Shown piece by piece: positions 6,674 through 14,739 of a DNA stretch of 64,000 bases; the first letter of the stretch is position 1; the number at the start of each line of letters is the position of its first letter. A model generated the notes under the pieces. The model had not been told where the DNA came from. It did no database searches and saw only the letters and a program-made list of their open reading frames with translations. The translations under genes were made by a program, and so were the position numbers. Source of the DNA: Bacillus wiedmannii (lineage in GTDB: Bacteria; Bacillota; Bacilli; Bacillales; Bacillaceae_G); NCBI RefSeq assembly GCF_001583695.1, contig NZ_LOBC01000039.1, positions 248,001 through 312,000 on the forward strand. Direction: 5' to 3'.

Positions 6674-8023
6674 ATGTCCGACGTTCTGTTACTGAGTCGT
6701 TTTCAATTTGCAATTACTATTTTTTATCACTTTTTATTTGTACCTTTGACAATCGGACTTGTTATTTTAGTGGCATGTATGGAAACTCAATACGCCCGCA
6801 CATTGAATCCAACATACCGCAAAATGGCAAATTTCTGGGGTAAATTATTTACAATTAACTTCGTAATGGGGATTATAACCGGGATTACGATGGAGTTCCA
6901 ATTTGGAACAAACTGGTCTGAGTACTCCAAATATATGGGAGATATTTTTGGATCACCTCTCGCAATCGAAGCACTCGTTGCCTTCTTCTTAGAATCTACT
7001 TTCATGGGAATATGGTTATTCGGTAAAGACAAAATTTCACCAAAGTTCCGTGCCTTCTGTATGTGGATGGTTGCACTTGGAACAAATATTTCCGCCCTTT
7101 GGATTATTACAGCAAACGGTTTTATGCAAAACCCTGTTGGCTACGTCGTACGTAACGGCCGCGCTGAACTAAATGATTTCTGGGCACTTGTGACAAATCC
7201 ATATGCTTGGAACATGTTCTTCCATACTGTAATTGGTTGTTATATCGTTGGTGCTTTCTTCGTTATGGCAATTAGTGCTTATCATTTATTACGTAAAAAT
7301 GAAGTGGAGTTCTTCAAAAAATCATTTAAGTTTGGCTTAATGTTAGGTTTATTCGCTGCAACTGTTACACCGTTTATGGGGCATCAGTCTGGTGTATCAG
7401 CAGCTAAGTATCAACCAGCAAAAGGTGCTGCGATGGAAGCTGTTTGGGAAACTGGAAAAGGACAAGGCTTTTCGATTGTTCAAATTCCTGATGTAAAGAA
7501 CGAAAAGAACTTTGAATTCCTTACTATTCCGAAACTAGGAAGTTTCTTCTATACAAACTCATTTGATGGCGAAATTGTTGGTTTAAAAGATATCCCGAAA
7601 GATGAACGTCCAAATGTTAACCTCGTGTACTATAGCTTCCGCTTAATGGTTGCACTTGGTATGTTCTTTATGGCATTAACTTGGTACGGTTTCTACTTAA
7701 ATCGAAAAGGAAAACTAGAAAACTCAAAACGTTATTTAAAAATTACAATATGGTCTGTCTTACTACCATATATCGCAATTAACGCTGGTTGGATTGTTGC
7801 CGAAGTAGGTCGTCAACCATGGACAGTTTATAAACTAATGCGTACAGCAGAATCTGTATCACCTATATCTGTTCCACAAATTTGGTTCTCATTAATTAGT
7901 TTAATCTTGTTCTACACATTACTTTTAATTGCAGATGTATACTTAATGCTAAAGTTCGCGAAAAAAGGACCAGCAGCATTAGAAGAACCTGCTACTGAGG
8001 GAGGTGCAGCTCATGTCTCATGA
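6674..8023 (+). CDS. ythA: Cytochrome bd-type quinol oxidase subunit I (YthA/CydA-like)
   Basis: A 449-residue polytopic membrane subunit. The heme ligands His19, His184 and Met325 (SFRLMVALG), the proton-path Glu99 and Glu107, and the quinol-site Lys250/Glu255 region (YQPAKGAAMEA) are all recognisable. The Q-loop is short, as in Gram-positive enzymes. The complex oxidises menaquinol and reduces O2 to water. Because it lies next to ytiB, as ythAB does in B. subtilis, I call it the YthA type rather than the main CydA; B. cereus annotations often call this copy cydA. The upstream AAAAAAGGAG gives the start. It is translationally linked to the next gene. Confidence 0.88.
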   Translation: MSDVLLLSRFQFAITIFYHFLFVPLTIGLVILVACMETQYARTLNPTYRKMANFWGKLFTINFVMGIITGITMEFQFGTNWSEYSKYMGDIFGSPLAIEALVAFFLESTFMGIWLFGKDKISPKFRAFCMWMVALGTNISALWIITANGFMQNPVGYVVRNGRAELNDFWALVTNPYAWNMFFHTVIGCYIVGAFFVMAISAYHLLRKNEVEFFKKSFKFGLMLGLFAATVTPFMGHQSGVSAAKYQPAKGAAMEAVWETGKGQGFSIVQIPDVKNEKNFEFLTIPKLGSFFYTNSFDGEIVGLKDIPKDERPNVNLVYYSFRLMVALGMFFMALTWYGFYLNRKGKLENSKRYLKITIWSVLLPYIAINAGWIVAEVGRQPWTVYKLMRTAESVSPISVPQIWFSLISLILFYTLLLIADVYLMLKFAKKGPAALEEPATEGGAAHVS

Positions 8024-9041
8024 TATGCTTGCAATCATCTGGTTTGGTTTATGGGGCGTGATTTGGACAGTTTACTTCATTCTTGATGGGTATGCACTTG
8101 GTAACGGAATGATTTTTCCTTTCGTTGCGAAAGACCGACAAGAACGAAATCAATTACAAGAAGCAATCGGCCCATTCTGGGGTGGTAATGAAGTATGGTT
8201 AATTACAGCTGGTGGCGCAACATTTGCTGCCTTTCCAGTCACATATGCAAATATGTTTAGTTATTTATATACACCACTATTTTTAGTATTACTTGCACTG
8301 TTTGCTCGTGCTGCCGGACTTGAATTTATGCATAAAGACGATTCACCAATTTGGCAAAAAACTTGTAAATGGGCATTTACAATTGGTAGTTTCCTAATCG
8401 CCTTCTTATTCGGTGTTACATTCGCTAACCTTTATTACGGACTACAAATCGGAAAAAATGGGTACGAAGGAAATTTACTTAGCTTACTAAATCATTATGG
8501 TATTTTAGGAGGTCTGTTCTTCACTGCTATATTCGTCGTATCTGGTGCCCTTTGGGTTATGATTAAAACGACTGGTGAAGTATCGGATCGTGCTTATAAA
8601 ATCGCAAGACCATTTTCAATGGCAGCTGCTATCATTTTAGCTATCTTCTATGTAGCAACTGCAAATCGTACAAATTTATTCCAAAACTTCATAGAATATC
8701 CGGTACTATTCATTCTTCCGGTACTTGCCATGTTAATGAGTGTACTCGCACTTATTATGGTGTACAAACATAAAATCGGTCTTGCATTCACATTCGTTTG
8801 CTTAACAATCGCAATGTTTATGACAACTGGCTTTGCAGGTATGTTCCCAAGAATGTTACCGTCACGTATTAACGACGCATATAGCACAACGTTATACAAC
8901 GCAGCAGGTAGTCAATTAAATTTAAAAATTATGTTCTTCGTGGCAATGGTTATGGTACCGATTGTTATTGGATATCAACTTTGGAGCTACAGTATCTTTA
9001 AAAATAAAATTCATAAAGACTCTGCTAAAGGGTATCACTAA
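8013..9041 (+). CDS. ythB: Cytochrome bd-type quinol oxidase subunit II (YthB/CydB-like)
   Basis: A 342-residue subunit with about nine transmembrane segments, beginning MSHDMLAIIWFGLWG and containing the family hallmark GPFWGGNEVWLI. The ATG at 8013 follows GGGAGGTG and overlaps the end of ythA by 11 bases, showing tight coupling. CydB-type subunits stabilise the heme-bearing subunit. No cydCD exporter genes follow; the operon ends at the terminator at 9046. A longer start at 8004 has no better ribosome site. Confidence 0.88.
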   Translation: MSHDMLAIIWFGLWGVIWTVYFILDGYALGNGMIFPFVAKDRQERNQLQEAIGPFWGGNEVWLITAGGATFAAFPVTYANMFSYLYTPLFLVLLALFARAAGLEFMHKDDSPIWQKTCKWAFTIGSFLIAFLFGVTFANLYYGLQIGKNGYEGNLLSLLNHYGILGGLFFTAIFVVSGALWVMIKTTGEVSDRAYKIARPFSMAAAIILAIFYVATANRTNLFQNFIEYPVLFILPVLAMLMSVLALIMVYKHKIGLAFTFVCLTIAMFMTTGFAGMFPRMLPSRINDAYSTTLYNAAGSQLNLKIMFFVAMVMVPIVIGYQLWSYSIFKNKIHKDSAKGYH

Positions 9042-9045
9042 AATG

Positions 9046-9077
9046 AAAAAAGACACTTCGTTTGAAGTGTCTTTTTT
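9046..9077 (+). terminator. Terminator of ythAB
   Basis: AAAAAAGACACTTC / GAAGTGTCTTTTTT hairpin immediately after the ythB stop. Confidence 0.9.
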
Positions 9078-9205
9078 ACGTATGATTTTTGATAAGATGT
9101 TATATTTCCAATCTAACAACTATAATACAGAAGAATCATGAACAGCTCACAGCTAGATTGTAGCACAGGGCAAGTTCATCATTTTATGCAATTTTACATA
9201 TTGAT

Positions 9206-9421
9206 CTATAAAGTAAATTGTATTCCTTGATCGTTCGCATCGCTATCCCTTACATCTGCTGTACTAATCCCACTAAATGTTTGTACTTTTTTTCCTGTAT
9301 TCGATGATCCTGATCCATTATAAGCTTTCGTTTTTTCAATTGGCTGCACGTTATATTTATCTCCTAAATTAATCGTTCCGTTACAGTTTTCAATAATAAC
9401 GCCTTCCACAACTGACGGCAT
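9206..9421 (-). CDS. GerPA/GerPF-family spore germination protein
   Basis: A 71-residue protein resembling GerPF: a short N-terminal strand (MPSVVEGVIIENCNGTINLGDKYNV), a GSGSSNTG segment and an acidic C-terminal tail. GerP proteins are spore-coat proteins needed for germinants to pass the coat. I chose the ATG at 9421 because AGGTG precedes it; the ATG at 9439 has no ribosome site. It is not within a gerPABCDEF operon, so it is an orphan paralogue. Expression in the mother cell is expected from the family, but I did not identify a sporulation promoter. Confidence 0.75.
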   Translation of the reverse strand: MPSVVEGVIIENCNGTINLGDKYNVQPIEKTKAYNGSGSSNTGKKVQTFSGISTADVRDSDANDQGIQFTL

Positions 9422-9493
9422 TCTGTCACCTACTTTCATTTCGTTACTTTTATTTTATGAGAATCGCCTAAAGAAATAGCATGTTTCCATAAG

Positions 9494-9522
9494 AAAAAGC
9501 ACTCAGGGTGAGTGCTTTTTTT
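9494..9522 (-). terminator. Bidirectional terminator
   Basis: The hairpin AAAGCACTCA / TGAGTGCTTT with T tracts on either strand sits between the excalibur fragment and the GerPF-like gene. Confidence 0.85.
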
Positions 9523-9742
9523 ATTTACCGCTCTTCTCTCTCTCACAAGCAATTCCATCGCCATCACGATCTAAATGCTTACCGTAGTATGGACTATCTC
9601 TTGTAATATCATAAAATCCAGCATCGTTTGCTTCTTTACAATTAGCAAAGCGCTTTGGCTCTTGATTTGCGCCTGGTCTTTCCTCATATGGTAATGTCGC
9701 ATTATATAAGAACTGTACATATTGTTCACGAGTCACATTCAT
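9521..9742 (-). pseudogene. SLH-excalibur surface protein, 5'-truncated
   Basis: The open frame ends in an excalibur calcium-binding domain (FANCKEANDAG ... DRDGDGIACE). It begins with NVTREQYVQFLYNATLPYEE, which looks like the end of an S-layer-homology repeat. Continuing upstream in frame, the sequence runs through a terminator-like hairpin (GAATCC/GGATTC with flanking A and T runs, about 9755-9783), so that part cannot be an original N-terminus. There is no ribosome site or signal peptide. I interpret it as the C-terminal remnant of a larger secreted SLH protein whose 5' part was deleted. Confidence 0.65.
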
Positions 9743-9802
9743 ATCATGTCGAACACAAAAAAGAATCCTGCTGGATTCTTTTTTGCTAAGCATGAATGGC
9801 AA

Positions 9803-10378
9803 TTTTGGAGACAGTTGACTTCTTCAAAAATTTATTAGGGGTAATATTTTGAAAAAGAAAGCCTTTCATATGTAGGTTAACACCACTGGAATATATAGTA
9901 AATTGATAATATTTATACGGAAGATTGCTAATGTTTAGTATAGATACTTTCCACTATATCAACAGTGAAAAGTATCTACATGAAACAACAAAAAGGTGCC
10001 TCAAAGAGGGCACCTTTCATAAACAGACGCTATAAAACAGAATTATTTATTGTTATACGATTGTTAGATACAAAAAGTAGAGGGAAATGTTTGTAAGAAA
10101 TTCTGCTTTATATAGTCTGCCTACCACTTATATTTTAATCCTCTTCACTTGAAAATAAATATAATATGCATAATTACATGAAAAAAAGAAAAGACACTCC
10201 ATAGAGTACCTTTTCAACCATTTTACTTTTAATATATCGCTTTACATACATTTTAACATATATATTCATATATTTTATTAAGAAAATTCAAAATCCTTTT
10301 TCTTTCATTTTCAATTATAAAATCATGTAATATAAAAGATATGTCGAATTCTTATACAAATTGAGGTGTACTATATTT
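9803..10378. other. Long non-coding interval with a terminator-like hairpin
   Basis: I see no gene here. The interval holds an inverted repeat AGATACTTTCCACT / AGTGAAAAGTATCT (9944-9979), a strong hairpin AAAGGTGCC / GGCACCTTT (9989-10018), a degenerate terminator-like stretch near 10185-10215, and the A+T-rich promoter region of the DUF218 gene. A start-like TTG AAA AAG AAA (9849) closes after eight codons. This looks like scar sequence left by the loss of the SLH gene. Confidence 0.5.
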
Positions 10379-11413
10379 ATGTCTTTTGGAATCATTCCTC
10401 TTATATTGTTTATTATTTTTCTTATCTCTTACTTAAAAGACCCACGAAAAATAATAAATGGCTTTTTATTTAATGCCTTTTTCTGTTCATTTCTATTATT
10501 TTGCGCTATAGCCTCATATGAGTCTGGTAGTAACTCTTTACATTTTATCGTTATTATTCCCATGTTAGCGCTAATTGTAATGATACCTTTTGCTATAGTC
10601 GCTTTAATGTTTGGACTATTTCTTAATGCAAAAATTTTAATGCAACGTGAAGGAAGACGCTTCACAAACTCTTTAACTTTAATTGCTGCTTTAGGGATTT
10701 TATTGTCTATACTATTCATCATCATAAGTCCAGCGAGTTTATTCTCAGAGCATTTTCAATTTATTTTTGCTGCTATATCTCTTATAACTATGTATTTCTT
10801 TGTGCATTTATCTAACTTCTTAAGCGCGTATTTTTTATATCAATTCAACAGACCAAGGCGTAATCAAGATTTCATCATCGTTCTTGGTAGTGGCTTAATT
10901 AATGATAAAGTACCGCCTTTACTGGCAAGTCGCATTAATAAAGCAATCGACTTTTATTGGAAACAAGCCGCTGTAAATACACCACCAACAATCATTTTCT
11001 CTGGCGGACAAGGTCCGGATGAAGGCCTTCCTGAAGCAGAAGCAATGCAAAAATATGCTGTTGAAAAAGGAATTCCGATTGAACATACAGTGCAAGAAAA
11101 TCGCTCTGTAAACACATATCAAAATATGTCGTTCTCTAAAGAAATTATGGATTCTTTAAAACCTGAAGGTAAGTATAGAAGTATTTTTACAACAAACAAC
11201 TTCCATCTTTTCCGCGCTGGTATATATGCAAGACAAGCTGGACTTAATAGCCAAGGAATTGGATCAAAAACAGCATTTTATTACTGGCCTAACGCAATGA
11301 TTCGCGAATATGTCGCAATTGTCGTTATGGGACGTAAGCGCCATATGAAAGTGTGCGGGACTATTTTAGGTTTCGCTTTATTCCTAACAGTAATTAGTTT
11401 TATTGTTTCTTAA
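10379..11413 (+). CDS. DUF218 (YdcF-like) membrane protein
   Basis: A 344-residue protein. The N-terminal half has about five transmembrane helices (residues 1-150). The C-terminal half is a DUF218/YdcF domain starting DFIIVLGSGL and containing IIFSGGQGPDEGLPEAEAM, then ENRSVNTYQNM and TTNNFHLFRA. A last hydrophobic helix sits at the C-terminus. DUF218 proteins include envelope-related factors such as SanA and ElyC of E. coli; the biochemical role is unclear. I chose the ATG at 10379, with GAGGTG 10 bases upstream, over the TTG at 10361. Confidence 0.85.
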   Translation: MSFGIIPLILFIIFLISYLKDPRKIINGFLFNAFFCSFLLFCAIASYESGSNSLHFIVIIPMLALIVMIPFAIVALMFGLFLNAKILMQREGRRFTNSLTLIAALGILLSILFIIISPASLFSEHFQFIFAAISLITMYFFVHLSNFLSAYFLYQFNRPRRNQDFIIVLGSGLINDKVPPLLASRINKAIDFYWKQAAVNTPPTIIFSGGQGPDEGLPEAEAMQKYAVEKGIPIEHTVQENRSVNTYQNMSFSKEIMDSLKPEGKYRSIFTTNNFHLFRAGIYARQAGLNSQGIGSKTAFYYWPNAMIREYVAIVVMGRKRHMKVCGTILGFALFLTVISFIVS

Positions 11414-11419
11414 CATTCT

Positions 11420-11448
11420 CCCATCCTTTCATAAGGATGGGATTTCTT
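11420..11448 (+). terminator. Terminator after the DUF218 gene
   Basis: CCCATCCTT-TCAT-AAGGATGGG stem followed by ATTTCTT. Confidence 0.85.
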
Positions 11449-11601
11449 ATACTTATTTCAAAAATATTTTAAAGATAATATGGTGATAATATTCCCTGCA
11501 TACATCCATTAAAGGAGAATTTTTTCAAATAAAATGTTAAAATTAAATTTAGGTGTGAATTACGTAACAAATAAGAAACTAGTTTGAAACGAGGAAATTA
11601 C

Positions 11602-12474
11602 ATGGAGAAAATTATCAAAAACAAGCCCAATAAGCTAAAAATCGCTTCAAAAGCTTTGATGATTATTATTGGGGCATTTATCACAGCATACGGATTAGAA
11701 GCGGTATTAATTCCAAATAACGTATCAGACGGTGGTGTGACTGGTTTAAGTATCGTTAGTTCAAGATTATTTGGATTGCCATTAGGAGCTCTAATCGCAG
11801 TTATTAACATTCCTTTCGTTTGGTTAGGATATAAGCAAATCGGTAAAAGCTTTGCTATTTATTCCATTATCGGGATTGCTTCATTAGCAATAGGTACCGT
11901 TGTCATGCACGGAATACCAGCTATTATTGAAGGCGATACATTATTAGTTACAGTTGTTGGTGGTATTATTATCGGTTTTGGTATGGGACTAGCATTACGT
12001 AACGGCGGGGCATTAGATGGAATCGATATGCTAGCTGTATTGCTTTCTCGTAAGTTACCATTTGGAACGAGTGACCTTATTTTATTCTTAAACATGTTCG
12101 TATTTATTTTCGTATCAACAGTATTCGGCCTTCAAGGAGCTATCCTTTCGGCAATTGCTTACTTTATCGCTTCGAAAGTGATTCATATCGTTGAAGTTGG
12201 TTTAAGTGGTTCGAAAGCATTTAAAATCATTACGAAAGAGCCTGAATTAATGGTAGAAACAATTCGCGATCGTTTAGGCCGAAGTGCAACATATAACGAA
12301 GTATACGGTGGTTATTCAAGAGAGAAATTTAAAGAGATTTCTTGTGTAATTAACCGTTTAGAAGAAAGTAAAATGAAAGAACTTATTAATGAAATCGATC
12401 CAAATGCCTTTATTACAGTTTATGACGTAGCAGAAGTAAAAGGCGGTAATTTCAAGAAACGTGATATTCATTAA
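11602..12474 (+). CDS. YitT-family membrane protein (DUF161/DUF2179)
   Basis: A 290-residue protein. The first ~200 residues form five or six transmembrane helices of the YitT/YvjA type (GAFITAYGLEAVLIPNNVSDGG is diagnostic, as is NGGALDGIDMLAV). The cytoplasmic C-terminal DUF2179 domain runs from about 215 to 285 (FKIITKEPELMVETIRDRLGR, ITVYDVAEVKGG). Transport is suspected for the family but the substrate is unknown; B. subtilis has several paralogues. Start at the ATG behind GAGGA; the upstream TTG at 11584 is a weaker alternative. It is a single gene ended by the hairpin at 12489. Confidence 0.9.
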   Translation: MEKIIKNKPNKLKIASKALMIIIGAFITAYGLEAVLIPNNVSDGGVTGLSIVSSRLFGLPLGALIAVINIPFVWLGYKQIGKSFAIYSIIGIASLAIGTVVMHGIPAIIEGDTLLVTVVGGIIIGFGMGLALRNGGALDGIDMLAVLLSRKLPFGTSDLILFLNMFVFIFVSTVFGLQGAILSAIAYFIASKVIHIVEVGLSGSKAFKIITKEPELMVETIRDRLGRSATYNEVYGGYSREKFKEISCVINRLEESKMKELINEIDPNAFITVYDVAEVKGGNFKKRDIH

Positions 12475-12488
12475 TCATTATGAAAAAC

Positions 12489-12520
12489 GAGGGTGTGCCA
12501 ACATTTTGGCACACCCTCTT
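12489..12520 (+). terminator. Terminator after the YitT-family gene
   Basis: GAGGGTGTGCCAA / TTGGCACACCCTC, a 13-bp perfect stem with a TT-rich tail. Confidence 0.92.
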
Positions 12521-12531
12521 CTTATTATTAA

Positions 12532-12585
12532 GTTGCAGTCTTTGTCGGTAAGTCGCTATATTTTAATAATCGCTGATATAATTTT
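12532..12585 (-). repeat. Dispersed 41-nt-period repeat family, copy C (short form)
   Basis: The minus strand reads ATATCAGCGATTATTAAAAT and then the end module GCGACTTACCGACAAAGACTG. It has the same two-part layout as copy A and again lies between convergent genes. Confidence 0.72.
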
Positions 12586-12802
12586 ACTCTCCCCATCTTC
12601 TTCCTCTCTTAATCCATGCTACGTATTTTTGAAAGGCGGGCACTTCTTGTTGAAAACGAAGCAGAACATATAGAAAGAGAGTACATGTACATAGTATCCA
12701 TAGAATACCTACTACAAAGTGGAATTCCATCGTTGTGCTAATAAACAAACTGAGAAATAAGACGAGGAACATAATTACACTAAATCTTTTATACATAGTC
12801 AT
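12584..12802 (-). CDS. Small membrane protein, 72 aa
   Basis: Two transmembrane helices (about residues 7-23 and 29-48) with a short loop, then a basic cytoplasmic tail (KYVAWIKRGRRWGE). AAGGAGGG sits six bases before the ATG, so translation is likely. It has no recognisable family. It lies between the repeat copy C and the terminator of the psp-type operon, transcribed leftward. Unknown function. Confidence 0.7.
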   Translation of the reverse strand: MTMYKRFSVIMFLVLFLSLFISTTMEFHFVVGILWILCTCTLFLYVLLRFQQEVPAFQKYVAWIKRGRRWGE

Positions 12803-12856
12803 ACTAATCCCTCCTTATACATTAATTGTACTAGCTACAAGGAATTAATTTCCACA

Positions 12857-12897
12857 ATAAAAAGACCGAAAAGCAACTTCCACTTTTCGGTCTCTAT
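12857..12897 (-). terminator. Terminator of the pspA-DUF4247 operon
   Basis: The minus strand reads GACCGAAAAG...CTTTTCGGTC followed by TTTTTATT, just after the DUF4247 stop. Confidence 0.9.
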
Positions 12898-12899
12898 AA

Positions 12900-13715
12900 C
12901 TATCTTCTCTTCGTAATTTTTCCTGAACCACCGACCCTCGTTTTCGGAGGAGATGTATTCCTTGGCGGCGTTTTAATAGATGATTTCGGCTTCACATCTG
13001 ATCCGCTCGAGCCACCTGGTGTTTTTGTAATTTTTCCTTTGCTTCCAGTAGAAGGCGGAGGCGTACTACTTCCTTTTTTCGTAATACTTCCTGTATCTCC
13101 TACGGAAGGTTTCGAATCTACATTATCGCCTCGCTTAATGATAGATCCTTTCCCTTCCTTCGTAATTGGAGGCGGGGTTTTCTTTTCTTCTTTCGTCGGT
13201 GGTCTTTCTGGAATAACCGGTTTATGATTTTGTCTGTCATTATATCCGCGATAATCACCGTATGATGATTTTCGTGAACCGAATATATCGTTTAATATAC
13301 TTCCCATAATATATCCTTGCAGGAAGGATGGTTGGTAATTTTGACGGACAAATTCTTTATTACTTATTTCAATTAACGTATCAGAAGGTTTCTCTTTATC
13401 CTTTTGCAGGTTATAAATCTTATCAGAATAAACGAGGAACATTTGATTTTCGTCTTCTTTAGATGCTTGCTTCGGTTCTCTTTCATTAATGAGTTCCTTT
13501 GCGACTTCAGGAACTGACCGATTGGCGGCCCTATACACGTAAGATTCTTGTTTACCTTCTTTTGCGACAGATTCTAGTGGATAACGGTCTTGAATCGACT
13601 TTGTCTGTCCGCCTTGACAACCTGATAAGGCATATCCAGCAACAACAAGTAATAGAACGATAGCAAGTATAGGGATTACGAACGATTTAATCATGGTAAA
13701 CAATCGGTTTGACAT
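12900..13715 (-). CDS. DUF4247 lipoprotein with basic repeat tail
   Basis: A 271-residue protein with an N-terminal hydrophobic segment ending in a plausible lipobox (ALSGC, Cys33). A DUF4247 domain follows (YPLESVA, ESYVYRAANRSVPEVAKEL, MFLVYSDKIYNLQ, EISNKEFVRQNYQPSFLQGY). From about residue 165 the tail is low-complexity and rich in Pro, Ser, Thr, Lys and Gly, with four spaced versions of G-(S/K)-I-x-K-(R/K/T). Such a tail could bind anionic wall polymers (inference). It is last in the pspA-DUF350-DUF4178-DUF4247 operon, so it is probably the outward-facing part of that membrane system. Confidence 0.82.
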   Translation of the reverse strand: MSNRLFTMIKSFVIPILAIVLLLVVAGYALSGCQGGQTKSIQDRYPLESVAKEGKQESYVYRAANRSVPEVAKELINEREPKQASKEDENQMFLVYSDKIYNLQKDKEKPSDTLIEISNKEFVRQNYQPSFLQGYIMGSILNDIFGSRKSSYGDYRGYNDRQNHKPVIPERPPTKEEKKTPPPITKEGKGSIIKRGDNVDSKPSVGDTGSITKKGSSTPPPSTGSKGKITKTPGGSSGSDVKPKSSIKTPPRNTSPPKTRVGGSGKITKRR

Positions 13716-13727
13716 GATTACGCCCCC

Positions 13728-14234
13728 TTACGTTGCTCTTATAATTTGTACATCAGCAGGAATAATTGCTTCTCCCTCATACATCATTGTGCGACCATTT
13801 TGCCATTCAATACGTAATAATTTTCGGTTATCTGATTGGAATTCCCATACGTACTGTTCCTCTGAAGCAGAGAATGGTGTTTTCCCCATCACAACAACAC
13901 GTCCGTTATATTGCTCTTCCATATGGTACTCTGTATCATCCATTTCAATTGTCGTCGGAACTTCATCAATTGAATCTAAACGACCATCGATTGGTGTATA
14001 TAATTTGTAATACGTATTTTCACGGTCTTCAATTTTTAAATAACGAATATCTTTCCCGTCTTGCAGTGTTAAAACAATTTCTTTACGAGAATGCATACTC
14101 GTTTTCCCAGTTAACTCGTACATGACTAATGAAACTTCAATCATATCGCCAGGAGCTAACGTTAACAAACTTTTCTCTGGTTTCGGCGGCTCTGGGCTCT
14201 TCATTATATTTTTAATTCGTTTAAATAAACTCAC
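13728..14234 (-). CDS. DUF4178 protein
   Basis: A 168-residue soluble beta-rich protein with the DUF4178 signatures LAPGDMIEV near residue 27, RYLKIEDR in the middle and YVWEFQS toward the end. There is no transmembrane segment. An amphipathic N-terminus (MSLFKRIKNIMK) closely echoes that of the PspA protein in this operon (MSVFKRLRDLTM), which may indicate similar membrane association (inference). DUF4178 genes recur next to pspA and DUF350 genes in many bacteria. The biochemical role is unknown. It lies 12 bases upstream of DUF4247 and 21 bases downstream of DUF350. Confidence 0.85.
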   Translation of the reverse strand: MSLFKRIKNIMKSPEPPKPEKSLLTLAPGDMIEVSLVMYELTGKTSMHSRKEIVLTLQDGKDIRYLKIEDRENTYYKLYTPIDGRLDSIDEVPTTIEMDDTEYHMEEQYNGRVVVMGKTPFSASEEQYVWEFQSDNRKLLRIEWQNGRTMMYEGEAIIPADVQIIRAT

Positions 14235-14255
14235 GATCTACCCCTCCTTCTCTCT

Positions 14256-14660
14256 TTATAAACAAGCACCTAAAATAAGTGCACCAACGATATGTAATGA
14301 TCCGGCCAACATCGCGTGTGCAACACTGCCTTCTTTCGTACCTTCTTCTAAATCTAAACCAGACATTTTCTTTAACACAAATTCAATAAACATTTCTACT
14401 ACTAATAAAATAACGAAAGAAACTGCTGATGCAAGTAGTGCTTGCCATAAGTCGTTTGCTTTCGTTATGGATTGAGATAAAATGTACCCTTGCGCGAATA
14501 ATTTCATAACGAAACGCGTTGTTACAGCTGTATTCCCATTCTTTATTTCTTTTAAATCATTGTATTTAGTAAAAATTGAATCAACCCACATAATTGCAAA
14601 TAAAAGTACTGCACTTGCTCCAGTCCATACAAGCATGGCTAACACATTTGTCCATGTCAT
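14256..14660 (-). CDS. DUF350 membrane protein
   Basis: A 134-residue protein with four hydrophobic segments in the two-repeat pattern of DUF350: a helix pair, then SITKANDLWQAL, then a second helix pair. AGAGGAGG precedes the ATG. DUF350 proteins are small inner-membrane proteins of unknown activity, repeatedly linked with PspA, DUF4178, DUF4247 and polyamine-type enzymes. A hairpin at 14690-14722 separates it from pspA and may lower expression relative to pspA. Confidence 0.87.
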   Translation of the reverse strand: MTWTNVLAMLVWTGASAVLLFAIMWVDSIFTKYNDLKEIKNGNTAVTTRFVMKLFAQGYILSQSITKANDLWQALLASAVSFVILLVVEMFIEFVLKKMSGLDLEEGTKEGSVAHAMLAGSLHIVGALILGACL

Positions 14661-14689
14661 TGCAAAACCTCCTCTAAAAAGTAATAGAA

Positions 14690-14722
14690 AACCGACATGA
14701 ATTCTCTTCAGACATGTCGGTT
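14690..14722 (-). terminator. Intercistronic hairpin/attenuator between pspA and DUF350
   Basis: AACCGACATG / CATGTCGGTT is a perfect 10-bp stem with a T-rich 3' side on the minus strand. It is placed in the only sizeable gap of the operon. Confidence 0.8.
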
Positions 14723-14739
14723 TCTTTGTCTATTCTATA

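Noticed and set aside
6674-9041. Main cytochrome bd oxidase (cydAB with cydCD)
   Set aside because: No cydCD follows, and the position beside ytiB matches ythAB of B. subtilis. I kept the YthAB call while noting the CydAB similarity.
13693-14125. Plus-strand open frames over the DUF4178 and DUF4247 genes
   Set aside because: No ribosome sites and unnatural composition; antisense shadows of well-supported minus-strand genes.
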